64,000 bases of DNA, from contig NZ_JANAVZ010000004.1 of assembly GCF_025195095.1 (NCBI RefSeq), positions 124,001 through 188,000 on the forward strand. The letters are read 5' to 3'. Positions within the stretch are counted from its first letter, which is position 1; each line of letters starts with the position of its first letter. This DNA is from Paracoccus maritimus (lineage in GTDB: Bacteria > Pseudomonadota > Alphaproteobacteria > Rhodobacterales > Rhodobacteraceae). The translations under genes were made by a program, and so were the position numbers. Under the pieces are notes generated by a model, which worked only from the letters and a program-made list of their open reading frames with translations, did no database searches and was not told the origin of the DNA. Positions 55,714-64,000 of the stretch are shown piece after piece.

Positions 55714-57063
55714 TCAGCGGGCTGCGACATCCAGAACGACGCCGCCATGCGGGCGCAATGTCAGAATCATGCGCGGTTCCGGCGCGCGACCGGGCAGTGC
55801 GCGAAAACGGAACCGGGCCAGCAGGGTGGCAAGGATGACCACTGCCTCTTGCAGCGCGAAGCTGGCGCCGATGCAGATGCGGGGGCCGGCCCCGAAGGGC
55901 AGGAAGGCATAGCGGTCGGGCGCGGTTCGGAAACGGTCGGGGTCGAAGGCGTCGGGGCGATCCCACAGCAGGTGGTGGCGGTGCAGCGCATAGATCGGCA
56001 GCATGACCGTGTCGCCGGGCCGGACCTCGCGCCCGCAAAGACGGTCATGCGCCTGCGCGGTGCGCGACAGGAAGGCGGCGGGCGGATAGAGGCGCAGCGT
56101 CTCGTTCACGATGCGGGTGACAAGGGGCAGCGCGCCCATGTCGTCCGCCGTCGCCGCGCGGTCGCCCAGCGCGGCCTGCGCCTCGGCCGCGGCGCGTTCC
56201 TGGATATCCGGATCGAAGGCGCACAGGTAAAGCGCCCATGCCAGCGTCAGGGCCGTCGTCTCGTGTCCCGCGACGATGAAGGTCAGCAGGTTGTCGCGCA
56301 GTTCCTGACGGCTCATGCTGCGGCCGGTTTCGGGATCGGCGGCGTCCAGCAGCAGGTCCAGCAGGTCGGCCGCGCCCGACGGCGCCGCACCGGCACGCGC
56401 CGCGATCGCCTGATCGGCGACGCGCTTCATCCGCCCCAGATCGCGGCCCGAAAAGACCCGGCCGGGCCGCGGCAGCCATGCCGGCAGGCCCAGCACGTCC
56501 AGCAGCGAGACCCTGGCCGTCTGCGAGATATAGCCGTTGATGGCGTGGTGCACCGCCGCCCGGTCAAAGCTGTCATCGCCCGACAGGGTCACGTCCGAGA
56601 TCACCTCGAAAGTCGCGGCCACGGTTTCCTCGAACATGTCGACCGGGCCGGTGGCGGCGACCAGACGGCGGCAGGACGCCTGGGCGGCGGCAGTCATCAC
56701 CGGTCCCAGCGCGGTGACATGGCGGTGCGCGAAGGCTGGCGCCAGCGCGCGCCGCTGCCAGCGCCAGTTTGCGCCTTCGGCGATGAACAGGCTGTCGCCG
56801 ATGGCCGGTTCAAGGATCAGCTTGGTCGTGACAGATTTCGGATAGTCGTCGACCCGGTCCTTCAGGATGCGACGCAGGCTTTCGGGGTCCATGACCATGT
56901 GCCAGCGGATGCCGGTCTTGCCCGACACGATCGGCTGTCGCAGCGCCAGTTCGGGAATGATGCCCAGAACGTTGCGCCGGGCGATCATCACGGTCTGCAG
57001 GATGCCCGCCGGCTGGGTGGCCAGCGCGACCTTGGCGGGTTCGCGATGCGGCAGGTCGGGCAT
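55714..57063 (-). CDS. Cytochrome P450
   Basis: Heme monooxygenase of 449 residues. The oxygen-activation helix is AGHETTALTLAW, the K-helix ExxR is NETLRLYPPAA, the PERF-like motif is FDPDRFRTAPDRY, and the heme-thiolate loop is FLPFGAGPRICIG. No ferredoxin or reductase gene is adjacent and there is no N-terminal membrane anchor, so it is probably soluble with partners elsewhere. The I-helix and FDPDRF resemble fatty-acid/terpenoid P450s, but substrate cannot be assigned. Confidence 0.94.
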   Translation of the reverse strand: MPDLPHREPAKVALATQPAGILQTVMIARRNVLGIIPELALRQPIVSGKTGIRWHMVMDPESLRRILKDRVDDYPKSVTTKLILEPAIGDSLFIAEGANWRWQRRALAPAFAHRHVTALGPVMTAAAQASCRRLVAATGPVDMFEETVAATFEVISDVTLSGDDSFDRAAVHHAINGYISQTARVSLLDVLGLPAWLPRPGRVFSGRDLGRMKRVADQAIAARAGAAPSGAADLLDLLLDAADPETGRSMSRQELRDNLLTFIVAGHETTALTLAWALYLCAFDPDIQERAAAEAQAALGDRAATADDMGALPLVTRIVNETLRLYPPAAFLSRTAQAHDRLCGREVRPGDTVMLPIYALHRHHLLWDRPDAFDPDRFRTAPDRYAFLPFGAGPRICIGASFALQEAVVILATLLARFRFRALPGRAPEPRMILTLRPHGGVVLDVAAR

Positions 57064-57143
57064 GCAATCTCCTGTTATGTGGGCTCCTGTGACATGGGCA
57101 CAGGCTGGTGATCGCGCGCGCCCGGTTCAAGCCTGCCCGACCG

Positions 57144-57815
57144 CTATTTGCGCGGCTTGCCCGCCAGTTTCTGCCACCAGCTGCCGATCCGGCCGCGCGC
57201 CTGGGCCGAGCTTGCGCCGACGCGGTCGGTGGTGCGGTCCCAGCCGTCATCGACCGACTTGATCGCCGGATCGATGGTGCGTTCGCGGAACTGCGCCCAC
57301 ATCCGCCAGATCAGTGCCAGCAGGATCAGCAGGACCGCGCAGATCACCATCGCCGCCCAGTTGCGCGGGCGTTCGTTCGGATTGGCCAGCGTGTCGATGG
57401 AGATGGCGTTGGGATAGGCGGTCAGCCACGGCAGACGCCAGCCATAGGCGGTCACGCTGACCCATGTCGGGGCGGCCGAGGTCGATTGCAGGTTCGTCGC
57501 CTCGGCATGCAGGTTGGCGCTGTCATATTTGAAATAGGGTGGCCAGATCCAGCCGGTATCCTCGTTGCGATAGACGAACACCTTGCCGTTGGGGCGCACC
57601 GTCTCGATGAAGCGCACGTCACGCTGACCGGCCGCGTTTTCCACCGTTCCGGCATCCTCGGACGCATAGAAGATGGAATTGGACGAGGTGACGGCCGTCA
57701 GCCGGTTATAGGTGTTGGTGATCCGGACGGTGTTCTTGGACGGCAGCGAATAGTCCAGAAACAGGAACACCACCAACCCCAGCAGCACCCCCAGAACGAC
57801 CTTGACGTAATACAT
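57144..57815 (-). CDS. DUF1523 family membrane protein
   Basis: Protein of 223 residues with an N-terminal helix (VKVVLGVLLGLVVFLFLDY), a periplasmic domain with VRITNTYNRL and WIWPPYFKYDSANLHAEA, and a second helix (MVICAVLLILLALIWRMWA) before a basic C-terminal tail. The layout matches DUF1523 proteins of alphaproteobacteria, function unknown. It follows a small membrane protein gene by 13 bp on the same strand, so both are probably expressed together. Confidence 0.82.
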   Translation of the reverse strand: MYYVKVVLGVLLGLVVFLFLDYSLPSKNTVRITNTYNRLTAVTSSNSIFYASEDAGTVENAAGQRDVRFIETVRPNGKVFVYRNEDTGWIWPPYFKYDSANLHAEATNLQSTSAAPTWVSVTAYGWRLPWLTAYPNAISIDTLANPNERPRNWAAMVICAVLLILLALIWRMWAQFRERTIDPAIKSVDDGWDRTTDRVGASSAQARGRIGSWWQKLAGKPRK

Positions 57816-57828
57816 GTGCGGCGGCCCC

Positions 57829-58110
57829 TTACTGCCAGTTGACCCAATAGACGATCCCCATGATCGCCAATGTCGGGATGATGAAGACCAACCACAAGAG
57901 CCGTGACTTCAGCGACTTGTCGAACCCGACCATCGACTTGCGGACAAACTCGTCCCTGGCACGGTTGTTCCCCGCCATGTCGGGATGGCGTTCGTCCCAG
58001 ATCTCTTCCAGCCTCTCGCGCCTGAGCGAGCGGATATAGATCCGCAGCAGCAGGTAGAACATCACCTCGATCAAAAAGACCAGCACGATCAGGCGCAACA
58101 ACGCAGCCAT
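57829..58110 (-). CDS. Small two-helix membrane protein, unknown
   Basis: Protein of 93 residues: an N-terminal helix (LIVLVFLIEVMFYLLLRIYI), a charged middle with RERLEEIWDERHPDM, and a C-terminal helix (LLWLVFIIPTLAIMGIVYWV). Both ends would be membrane-embedded with a charged loop. No function is recognised. The ATG at 58110 has GGGGGAA upstream. It precedes the DUF1523 gene by 13 bp. Confidence 0.8.
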   Translation of the reverse strand: MAALLRLIVLVFLIEVMFYLLLRIYIRSLRRERLEEIWDERHPDMAGNNRARDEFVRKSMVGFDKSLKSRLLWLVFIIPTLAIMGIVYWVNWQ

Positions 58111-58208
58111 GTTTCCCCCTTTTCCCGCGTCACGATCCGTGGGGATCACAGCCTAGCACGCAGCGGGGGAGAAGGCATCCGGCGGCCGGACGGGCCGGGG
58201 ACACCGCC

Positions 58209-60128
58209 TTAGTCGCCACGTTCGAAGCGGCGTTTCGCCTCGGCCATGCGCTGCATGCCGCGCACCGTATCGGTGATGGCGGTTTCATCCGCGCTTTCGG
58301 AATAGCGCCATTCGCTGTCGGCGTATCGGTTGATCTCTTGCAGGACCATCTCGGGCGTGATGGGGCGGCGCAGTTCCTCGATCATGTCGATCTTGCGCTG
58401 ATAGGGCTGGTGCAGGAACGTGCCGGGCCTGTCGAACCAGTCATCCGGCATGTCGAAATCCATCGCGCGGGCCTTCACCGCGTCGGTGATGTTCTTGATC
58501 GCGCGGCCCGTAAAACGCGGATCGGCCTGCGCGATGGCGAACAGATAGCTGCCCAGATCCGAGATATTCTGCAGCGGCCCGTGCCGATACGAGACATCCG
58601 CGAAGATGGCGCTGATCGCCGGGGCCTCGGGGCGGGCATGGCCCGCATAGCTGTCGGACACCGCCTGCTGCAGGACGCGGCCGCGGGATGCATCGTGACT
58701 GCCGAACGGGATGTCGTGGCGGCGTCCCATGAGCAGGCCCAGTATCTCGATATAGTCGGCCTGCGTGCGCGGCCCCTCGATCAGCAGGCGCGCGCCCGCG
58801 CGCTGGCGCAGCGCGTCGTCGATATTCTCGGCATGGTTCGAGAACATGCCGAAGGTCGCATTGCCGCGCACCACGGTCGAGGCACCGGCGAAGGCCTCCA
58901 TCAGCACGGCGGTGATTTCCTGCTGCCCCGACGAGGATTGCCGGTCGCCGCGCCGCCCGGCGATCTGGTCGATGTCGTCGATGGTGCCGAAGCCGATCAC
59001 CCGAGGGTCGATGATCGCGTTGACGAAGGCGCGCGCGTTCTGGCCCGACTTGCCCTGATAGCTGTCCACATTGTCCACCGACAGGTTGCGATAGCGGAAG
59101 GGATAGCCCGCAACCCCGCAATAGTCGTGGATCAGCCCGGCCATCATCTGGATCAGCGTGGTCTTGCCGGTGCCGGGACGGCCATCGCCCAGGAATGTGA
59201 AGGCAAAGCCGCCAAGTTCGACGAACGGGTTCATCATCCGGTCGAAATCATAGGCGACCAGCATACGCGCCAGCCGCATCGACTGATGCTTGGCGATGGT
59301 GTTGCCGATCACCTCCTCGGGGCGCTTGAATTCCATCGCGGCGGGACCGCCCTTGGCGCGGGTCGGCGGGGCGAAGCCCGCGATCGGCAGATCGTCGGCG
59401 GCCACGCGCCAGGCGGCACCGGTAAAGGCGCGGGCCATCGGCGCCTGCTCGCCTTGCGCCGAGACCGCGGCCGACAGCGATTCGGCCCAGGCCATCGCGG
59501 TGGCGATCAGGCTGTCGTCATCCTTGGCGTGCTGCGCAAGGTTCCGGTCCAGTTCCCACAGCGCGCCCTGCAGCGCGACGATCGGGCTGTCGGTCAGGAT
59601 CTCGTCCGCGCTGGCGTCGGCCACCGATCGTGCCCCGGCATGTTCGGACAGCAGAAACGCCGTCGCATTGGCCAGCACCGACAGCGCGGCCAGCGATTCC
59701 ACCGCGACAAGCTGGGCGAAATCGTCGTGACGGTCATGGGGCAGATGATGTTCGGTATTGCGGCGCTTCAGCGTGGCTGCGCCGGAACGCGCGGCGACCT
59801 CGTCGGCGACGGCCAGCGCGATGGCGGTGGCGCGGCGCAGCACCCGCGCCATGGTCGCCGCCGCCGGGGTCAGCAGATCGTCGCCGCCCGCATTCTCGAT
59901 CCGTTCAAGCAGCCGCACCCGGTCGGTCCGCGTCGTCGCGCCATGGGCGAAACCGGTGGCGGACTGGCGACCCGTGGGCCGAGTCAGAGCATCGTCGCCG
60001 ACCGTCCCGGACTCTGCCGCGCGCACCAGCCGGGGCGCATGTTCGAACCCGCTGAGCAGCGACAGCGCCTGCCGATAATGGCGCCGGATCGCATCTTCGG
60101 GCAGTTCCATCTCGTTGCGGGCGTCCAT
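58209..60128 (-). CDS. AAA+ ATPase with unknown N-terminal domain
   Basis: Protein of 639 residues. Roughly the first 260 are helical with no recognised domain; the AAA+ core follows, with Walker A GDGRPGTGKTTLIQ, an acidic Walker B region FGTIDDIDQIAGRRG, a sensor-like FGMFSNHAENIDDALRQRAG and a possible arginine finger. Proteins of this type are usually annotated only as AAA family ATPase. Its ATG directly follows the TGA of the glycolipid-binding-domain gene (60129), so the two form a tight pair. Target and process are unknown. Confidence 0.88.
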   Translation of the reverse strand: MDARNEMELPEDAIRRHYRQALSLLSGFEHAPRLVRAAESGTVGDDALTRPTGRQSATGFAHGATTRTDRVRLLERIENAGGDDLLTPAAATMARVLRRATAIALAVADEVAARSGAATLKRRNTEHHLPHDRHDDFAQLVAVESLAALSVLANATAFLLSEHAGARSVADASADEILTDSPIVALQGALWELDRNLAQHAKDDDSLIATAMAWAESLSAAVSAQGEQAPMARAFTGAAWRVAADDLPIAGFAPPTRAKGGPAAMEFKRPEEVIGNTIAKHQSMRLARMLVAYDFDRMMNPFVELGGFAFTFLGDGRPGTGKTTLIQMMAGLIHDYCGVAGYPFRYRNLSVDNVDSYQGKSGQNARAFVNAIIDPRVIGFGTIDDIDQIAGRRGDRQSSSGQQEITAVLMEAFAGASTVVRGNATFGMFSNHAENIDDALRQRAGARLLIEGPRTQADYIEILGLLMGRRHDIPFGSHDASRGRVLQQAVSDSYAGHARPEAPAISAIFADVSYRHGPLQNISDLGSYLFAIAQADPRFTGRAIKNITDAVKARAMDFDMPDDWFDRPGTFLHQPYQRKIDMIEELRRPITPEMVLQEINRYADSEWRYSESADETAITDTVRGMQRMAEAKRRFERGD

Positions 60129-60677
60129 TCAGTCCTCTTGCGTCCAAAGCCCCGGATAGTCGGTCACGAAGCCGTGCCGGTTCACGGTCAGCGTTGTCTG
60201 AAAATCGGTCTCGGCGCTGCGATAGCACCATGTGCCGTCGGGGGCGAGGCGATAGCCTTGATGCAGCGGCTTCAGCGTCCAGTCCCCATCGTCAAGCCAC
60301 AGCGCGGCGCTGTCGCCGCCACCGTCAGGCCGAAGGCGGTTCAGCGGGATCGTGTTGGTAGCGGGCGTGAAGCCCAGATCCAGATCCGCAAGCCGGTGGC
60401 TGTCGGGAACCTCGTCCCCGTTCGCGCGCCATTCCCCGCCGGATCCGCGCCGGATCGACAGGCTGATGGCGCGCCCGCCGACATTGCCCTGCAGCCGCGC
60501 GGATCGCGCGACCCAGTCCTGATCGCAGATGACGTCATAGCCGATCCGCGCGGGACCGCGCCGGTCGCGCCACACCGCTGCGCCCTGAAGATGCCACTGG
60601 CCCGCGTCAAGGTGCAGCGCGCAGGCATCGTGACCGGGCATGTCCAGCCGACGCCACAGGATCATCTGGCGCGACAT
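60129..60677 (-). CDS. Putative glycolipid-binding domain protein (DUF1089)
   Basis: Protein of 182 residues of the DUF1089/PA1994 family, whose fold resembles glycolipid-binding LolA/LolB-like barrels. Visible stretches are RLDMPGHDACALHLDAGQWH, VIGYDVICDQDW-like strand (IGYDVICDQDWVAR), DLDLGFTPATNTIPLNRL, and a C terminus with VNRHGFVTDYPGLW. No signal peptide is seen, so it appears cytosolic. The start at 60677 has a GGGGGG tract upstream. It is immediately followed by the AAA+ gene. Confidence 0.82.
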   Translation of the reverse strand: MSRQMILWRRLDMPGHDACALHLDAGQWHLQGAAVWRDRRGPARIGYDVICDQDWVARSARLQGNVGGRAISLSIRRGSGGEWRANGDEVPDSHRLADLDLGFTPATNTIPLNRLRPDGGGDSAALWLDDGDWTLKPLHQGYRLAPDGTWCYRSAETDFQTTLTVNRHGFVTDYPGLWTQED

Positions 60678-60881
60678 CGCATCCCCCCGCCGTCTTGCAG
60701 GGGGGCCGCCAGCATCCGCGCTGACTGATCGTCCCTGCCCTGGTGATCGCGCGCCGCCATCTCGGTCCCCTCTGTCTCGGTGCCGAATGTTAGGGCCCGT
60801 GCCGATCCGCGCAAGTGGTTGAACTGCCTATGCCGCGCGAACCCCGTTGCCAGCCTTCGCCGCACCGCCTAGCATCGGAAT

Positions 60882-62159
60882 ATGAACAGACTTCGCGACG
60901 CCATCGACGACCGCCGCGATCAACTGGTCGCGCTGACCCAGGACCTGATCCGCATTCCGACCCTGAACCCGCCGGGGCGGCATTATCTGGATATCTGCGA
61001 ATATCTGCAGGCGCGCCTGTCCCGCCAGGGCTGGCGCTGCGAGATGGTGCGCGCCGCCGGCAGCCCCGGCGACAGTGAAGCCTATCCGCGCTGGAACATC
61101 GTGGCGCGCAGGCAGGGGGCGCGACGCGGCGACTGCGTGCATTTCAACAGCCATCACGACGTGGTCGAGGTGGGAAACGGCTGGACCCGGGATCCGTTCG
61201 GCGCCCAGCTTGACGGCGACCGCATCTATGGTCGCGGTGCCTGCGACATGAAGGGCGGGCTGGCCGCCAGCATCATCGCCGCCGAAGCCTTCGTCGCCAC
61301 CTATCCCGACCATGCCGGCAGCATCGAGATCAGCGCGACGGCGGACGAGGAATCGGGCGGCTATGGTGGTGTGGCTTATCTGGCGCAGCAGGGCGCCTTC
61401 GCCCATGTCGATCACGTCATCATCCCCGAACCGCTGCACAAGGACCGGATCTGTCTGGGCCATCGCGGTGTCTGGTGGGCCGAGATCGAGACCCAGGGCC
61501 GCATCGCCCATGGCTCGATGCCGTTTCTGGGCGACTGCGCGGTCCGCCACATGGGCGCGGTTCTGGCCGAGATGGAGGCGACGCTGTGGCCTCTGTTGTC
61601 GGGCAAGCACACCGAGATGCCGGTGATCCCGGAAGGGGCGCGATCCTCGACCCTGAACATCAACAGCCTGCATGGCGGCGCGACCGAGCAGGACCCGGAC
61701 TATACCGGTCTGCCCACACCCTGCGTGCCGGACCGATGCCGGATCGTGATCGACCGGCGTTTCCTGATCGAGGAAAACCTGACCGAAGTGAAGGCCGAGG
61801 TGACCGCGCTGCTGGAACGGGTGAAGGCACAGCGGCCCAGCTTTCGCTATGAGGTGCGCGACCTGTTCGAGGTCGTGCCTTCGATGACCGACAAGGACGC
61901 GCCGGTCGTCACGACCACGGCCCGCGCGATCCAGAACGTGCTGGGCCGCGAGGCAGGCTATGTCGTCAGCCCCGGCACCTATGACCAGAAACATATCGAC
62001 CGGATCGGCAAACTGAAGAACTGCATCGCCTATGGTCCCGGCGTGCTGGACCTTGCGCATCAGCCGGATGAATGGATCGGCGTTCAGGACATGCTGGACA
62101 GCGCCAAGGTGATGGCGCTGGTTCTTGAGGAATTGCTGACCGGACAGCCGCCCGGCTGA
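60882..62159 (+). CDS. M20 family deacylase, ArgE/DapE-like
   Basis: Zinc-dependent amidohydrolase of 425 residues. Metal motifs are FNSHHDVVEVG, GRGACDMKGGLAASI and SATADEESGGYGG, with the dimerisation region GRIAHGSMPFLGD and a C-terminal histidine in LDLAHQPDEWI. It belongs to the acetylornithine deacetylase/succinyl-diaminopimelate desuccinylase group, but family members act on many N-acyl amino acids, so argE or dapE cannot be assigned. The ATG at 60882 starts MNRLRDAIDDRRDQLVAL, normal for the group. It is divergent from the glycolipid-binding gene. Confidence 0.9.
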   Translation: MNRLRDAIDDRRDQLVALTQDLIRIPTLNPPGRHYLDICEYLQARLSRQGWRCEMVRAAGSPGDSEAYPRWNIVARRQGARRGDCVHFNSHHDVVEVGNGWTRDPFGAQLDGDRIYGRGACDMKGGLAASIIAAEAFVATYPDHAGSIEISATADEESGGYGGVAYLAQQGAFAHVDHVIIPEPLHKDRICLGHRGVWWAEIETQGRIAHGSMPFLGDCAVRHMGAVLAEMEATLWPLLSGKHTEMPVIPEGARSSTLNINSLHGGATEQDPDYTGLPTPCVPDRCRIVIDRRFLIEENLTEVKAEVTALLERVKAQRPSFRYEVRDLFEVVPSMTDKDAPVVTTTARAIQNVLGREAGYVVSPGTYDQKHIDRIGKLKNCIAYGPGVLDLAHQPDEWIGVQDMLDSAKVMALVLEELLTGQPPG

Positions 62160-62247
62160 CGGCTGATGCCCGATCAGGTCCGATGGCTCAGACAATCGCG
62201 CGGATCATGCTATTGTCGGGATCAATCAACGAGTTCGGGACAGGTCG

Positions 62248-64000
62248 GTGCAGCGCAATCTGATACTAGTCGTTCACGGGATCGGCGAACAGACACCCGG
62301 TCAGACGATCGACGCGCTGACCGGTGGCGCGATCCGTGAACTGGGCCTGCCGGGCCCGGTCGAAAGCCGGACCGAGATGATCGCCGAGGACCGCCCCGGC
62401 GACCGGCAGTTGCGGCTGTTTCCCTGCCATATCCGGCGCACCACCCTGCCCGCCGGCCATGTGGGTCAGGCCGAGGAGCAGGAGGTTCTGGCCGGAGAGG
62501 TCTATTGGTCCGACCTGTCGCCCGCCCCACGCGGCGCGGTCGCGACCGGGCTGGACCTGCTGCGCACCGTGCTGACGCTTGGCTATCTGGCGCTGGACAA
62601 TGTCTCGCAAAGCGTCGAACCCGCGCATCGCTGGATCCGCGCCCTGGTGCATCTGTTCGTCTGGATCTTCTATGCGCTGATCGCGCCGATGAACGCGTTG
62701 CTGCTGTTGGGGTCGATCCTGATGCTGACCGACAGCTTCATCATCCGGCTTGGCCCCGACACGCTGCAGGGGGCAACGCTGATGGCCATGCTTGGCGCGA
62801 TCGCGGTGGCGCTGCACCTGGTATGGCGGTACCGGCTGCGGCGGCCCGAAAGCTCGTATCTCGAACGCTGCTTCATGGCGGGCATCGGCGGGCTGGGCGC
62901 GCTGACGCTGATCGCGGGGCTGATGGTGCGGCTGGCCCTGCCCGACCGGCCGGAACTGGCGGTGATCGACCTGAACAACCCGCAGGCCTACATGCCCGCG
63001 ATCCCGCGCGAGCCGCCATTCTGGCTGGACTGGCTGCGCAAGGCGTCCTGCGGGTCGGTCGATCTGACGGCCTGCTGGAACCCGGCCTATCAGGACATTG
63101 CGGCCTTGCTGTGGGCGTTCACGATGCTGATGGCGCTGACCTGGCTTGCGGCGGTGGCGGTTCTGCTTGCGATGTTCGTGATCTCGGCCGTGACCGATCT
63201 CGGCGGGCTGCGCACGGCGGCGCTGGCGGGGGTGCCGCTGTCAGTGATCCTTGCCATCCAGCTTTCGCCGGACCTACCCCGGCTGCTGCTGTTGCTGGGG
63301 CTGCTGATCGCGGCGGGGGCGGTCTTCGCGGCCTGGGTCGCGCGTCAGGGCGGCGACGCGCTTGGCCGGATGACACGGCTGTTCGGACGGCGCGCGCGGA
63401 TCTATCTGCCGATCTGCAACGCGATGCTGTTCCTGTGGATGCTGATTTCGGCGGCGATCTGGTCGATCTTCGCGGAACTGATCCACAAGCTTGACGGTCC
63501 GCAGGGCGGCCAGACCCTGCTGAGCCAGCTTTATGCCGATTACTCGGGTCTCGCGACCAGCACCATGTCCTATATCGTCTTCGGGGTCGCGGGGCTGATC
63601 GTCGCTGGCGTGGTGCCGCTGCTGATCCGCCAGCGCCGGAAAGAGGCGCTGGCGCTGGACCCCGACAGTTGGCTGGACGTGTGGTGCGGACGGATCATCC
63701 TGAACCCGGTGCTGAACCTGCTGTTGATGTTCCTGATCCTGTGGATCGCCTTTGGCGGCGCGCTGCAGGCGGTGCGGACCGGGTTCGACGTGCTGGGCAT
63801 CGCCTATCGGCCCTGGAACAGCGACACGCTGATCGGTGGGCTGATCCGGTTCCACGAGACGATCAAGACCTATAACCCGATGGCCATCGCGTTGGTCGGC
63901 ATGGCCGGGGTGGCGGCCTATCGCGCAGCCGATTTCGTGTCATCGGCGCTGGGGGTGGCGCGCGACATCTCGGTCTATTCGGCGCGCACGCTGGCCTACA
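62248..64000 (+). CDS. Large membrane protein with N-terminal HGIGEQ motif (3' end cut by window edge)
   Basis: A frame opens at the GTG at 62248 (VQRNLILVVHGIGEQTPGQT) and stays open to the window edge, 584 codons. LILVVHGIGEQ resembles the first strand and oxyanion loop of alpha/beta hydrolase-like proteins. It is followed by many hydrophobic segments: FVWIFYALIAPMNALLLLGS, LMAMLGAIAVALHLVW, MLMALTWLAAVAVLLAMFVI and others. Such proteins are generally uncharacterised. The nucleophile motif, if present, would be beyond the window, so hydrolase activity is a guess. The start codon is uncertain. Confidence 0.75.
   Translation, partial: MQRNLILVVHGIGEQTPGQTIDALTGGAIRELGLPGPVESRTEMIAEDRPGDRQLRLFPCHIRRTTLPAGHVGQAEEQEVLAGEVYWSDLSPAPRGAVATGLDLLRTVLTLGYLALDNVSQSVEPAHRWIRALVHLFVWIFYALIAPMNALLLLGSILMLTDSFIIRLGPDTLQGATLMAMLGAIAVALHLVWRYRLRRPESSYLERCFMAGIGGLGALTLIAGLMVRLALPDRPELAVIDLNNPQAYMPAIPREPPFWLDWLRKASCGSVDLTACWNPAYQDIAALLWAFTMLMALTWLAAVAVLLAMFVISAVTDLGGLRTAALAGVPLSVILAIQLSPDLPRLLLLLGLLIAAGAVFAAWVARQGGDALGRMTRLFGRRARIYLPICNAMLFLWMLISAAIWSIFAELIHKLDGPQGGQTLLSQLYADYSGLATSTMSYIVFGVAGLIVAGVVPLLIRQRRKEALALDPDSWLDVWCGRIILNPVLNLLLMFLILWIAFGGALQAVRTGFDVLGIAYRPWNSDTLIGGLIRFHETIKTYNPMAIALVGMAGVAAYRAADFVSSALGVARDISVYSARTLAY

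Overview
The window is GC-rich, densely packed chromosomal DNA from an alphaproteobacterium of the Rhodobacteraceae, most probably Paracoccus. The clearest marker is a complete beta-hydroxyaspartate cycle cluster (bhcA, bhcB, bhcC, bhcD and a divergent IclR gene bhcR), the glyoxylate-assimilation route described in Paracoccus denitrificans. Gene starts, overlaps (ATGA, TGATG) and codon choice look uniform. I see no rRNA, tRNA, CRISPR array, insertion sequence, phage or plasmid functions. About 56 protein genes are supported; the first (sufB) and the last (a large membrane protein) are cut by the window edges.

Layout. 1-13.4 kb is housekeeping: the start of a suf Fe-S operon (coaBC, a compact cysteine desulfurase, sufB), comM, gshB, yraN, rsmI, an LpoA-like lipoprotein, glnD and murJ. 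13.4-24.1 kb is mixed: an uncharacterised possible heme-binding protein behind an AT-rich leader, a rhomboid-fold protein that has lost its catalytic residues, trpS, a ZinT-like zinc protein with a possible Zur box, a SulP transporter with a structured 5' leader plus a universal stress protein, an SDR dehydrogenase, an orphan solute-binding protein, a Rieske protein, hppD and an Lrp-type regulator. 24.2-29.5 kb holds a methionine synthase split into two overlapping genes, and manC.

29.6-52.4 kb is the most coherent region. It encodes purine breakdown: guanine deaminase and xanthine dehydrogenase (xdhABC-guaD operon), urate hydroxylase PuuD, 5-hydroxyisourate hydrolase UraH, a fused OHCU decarboxylase/allantoinase, ureidoglycine aminohydrolase, an 8-oxoguanine deaminase and two purine permeases. 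In the middle sits bhcABCD-bhcR. Purine rings are degraded to glyoxylate, and the bhc enzymes turn glyoxylate plus glycine into a C4 acid, so the block reads as one carbon and nitrogen salvage unit. Allantoate amidohydrolase and ureidoglycolate lyase are not in the window.

52.4-64 kb carries a long two-tier hairpin, a yrhK-like gene overlapping pheS, an AGCS amino-acid symporter, a cytochrome P450, a run of poorly characterised genes (DUF1523-like, a small membrane protein, an AAA+ ATPase, a glycolipid-binding-domain protein), an M20 peptidase-family deacylase, and the start of a large membrane protein with an N-terminal HGIGEQ motif.

No clearly new defence or mobile system is visible. The best leads are the purine-to-glyoxylate-to-BHAC linkage with its candidate operators, the structured sulP leader, the pseudo-rhomboid, and the unexplained AAA+/glycolipid-binding gene pair.
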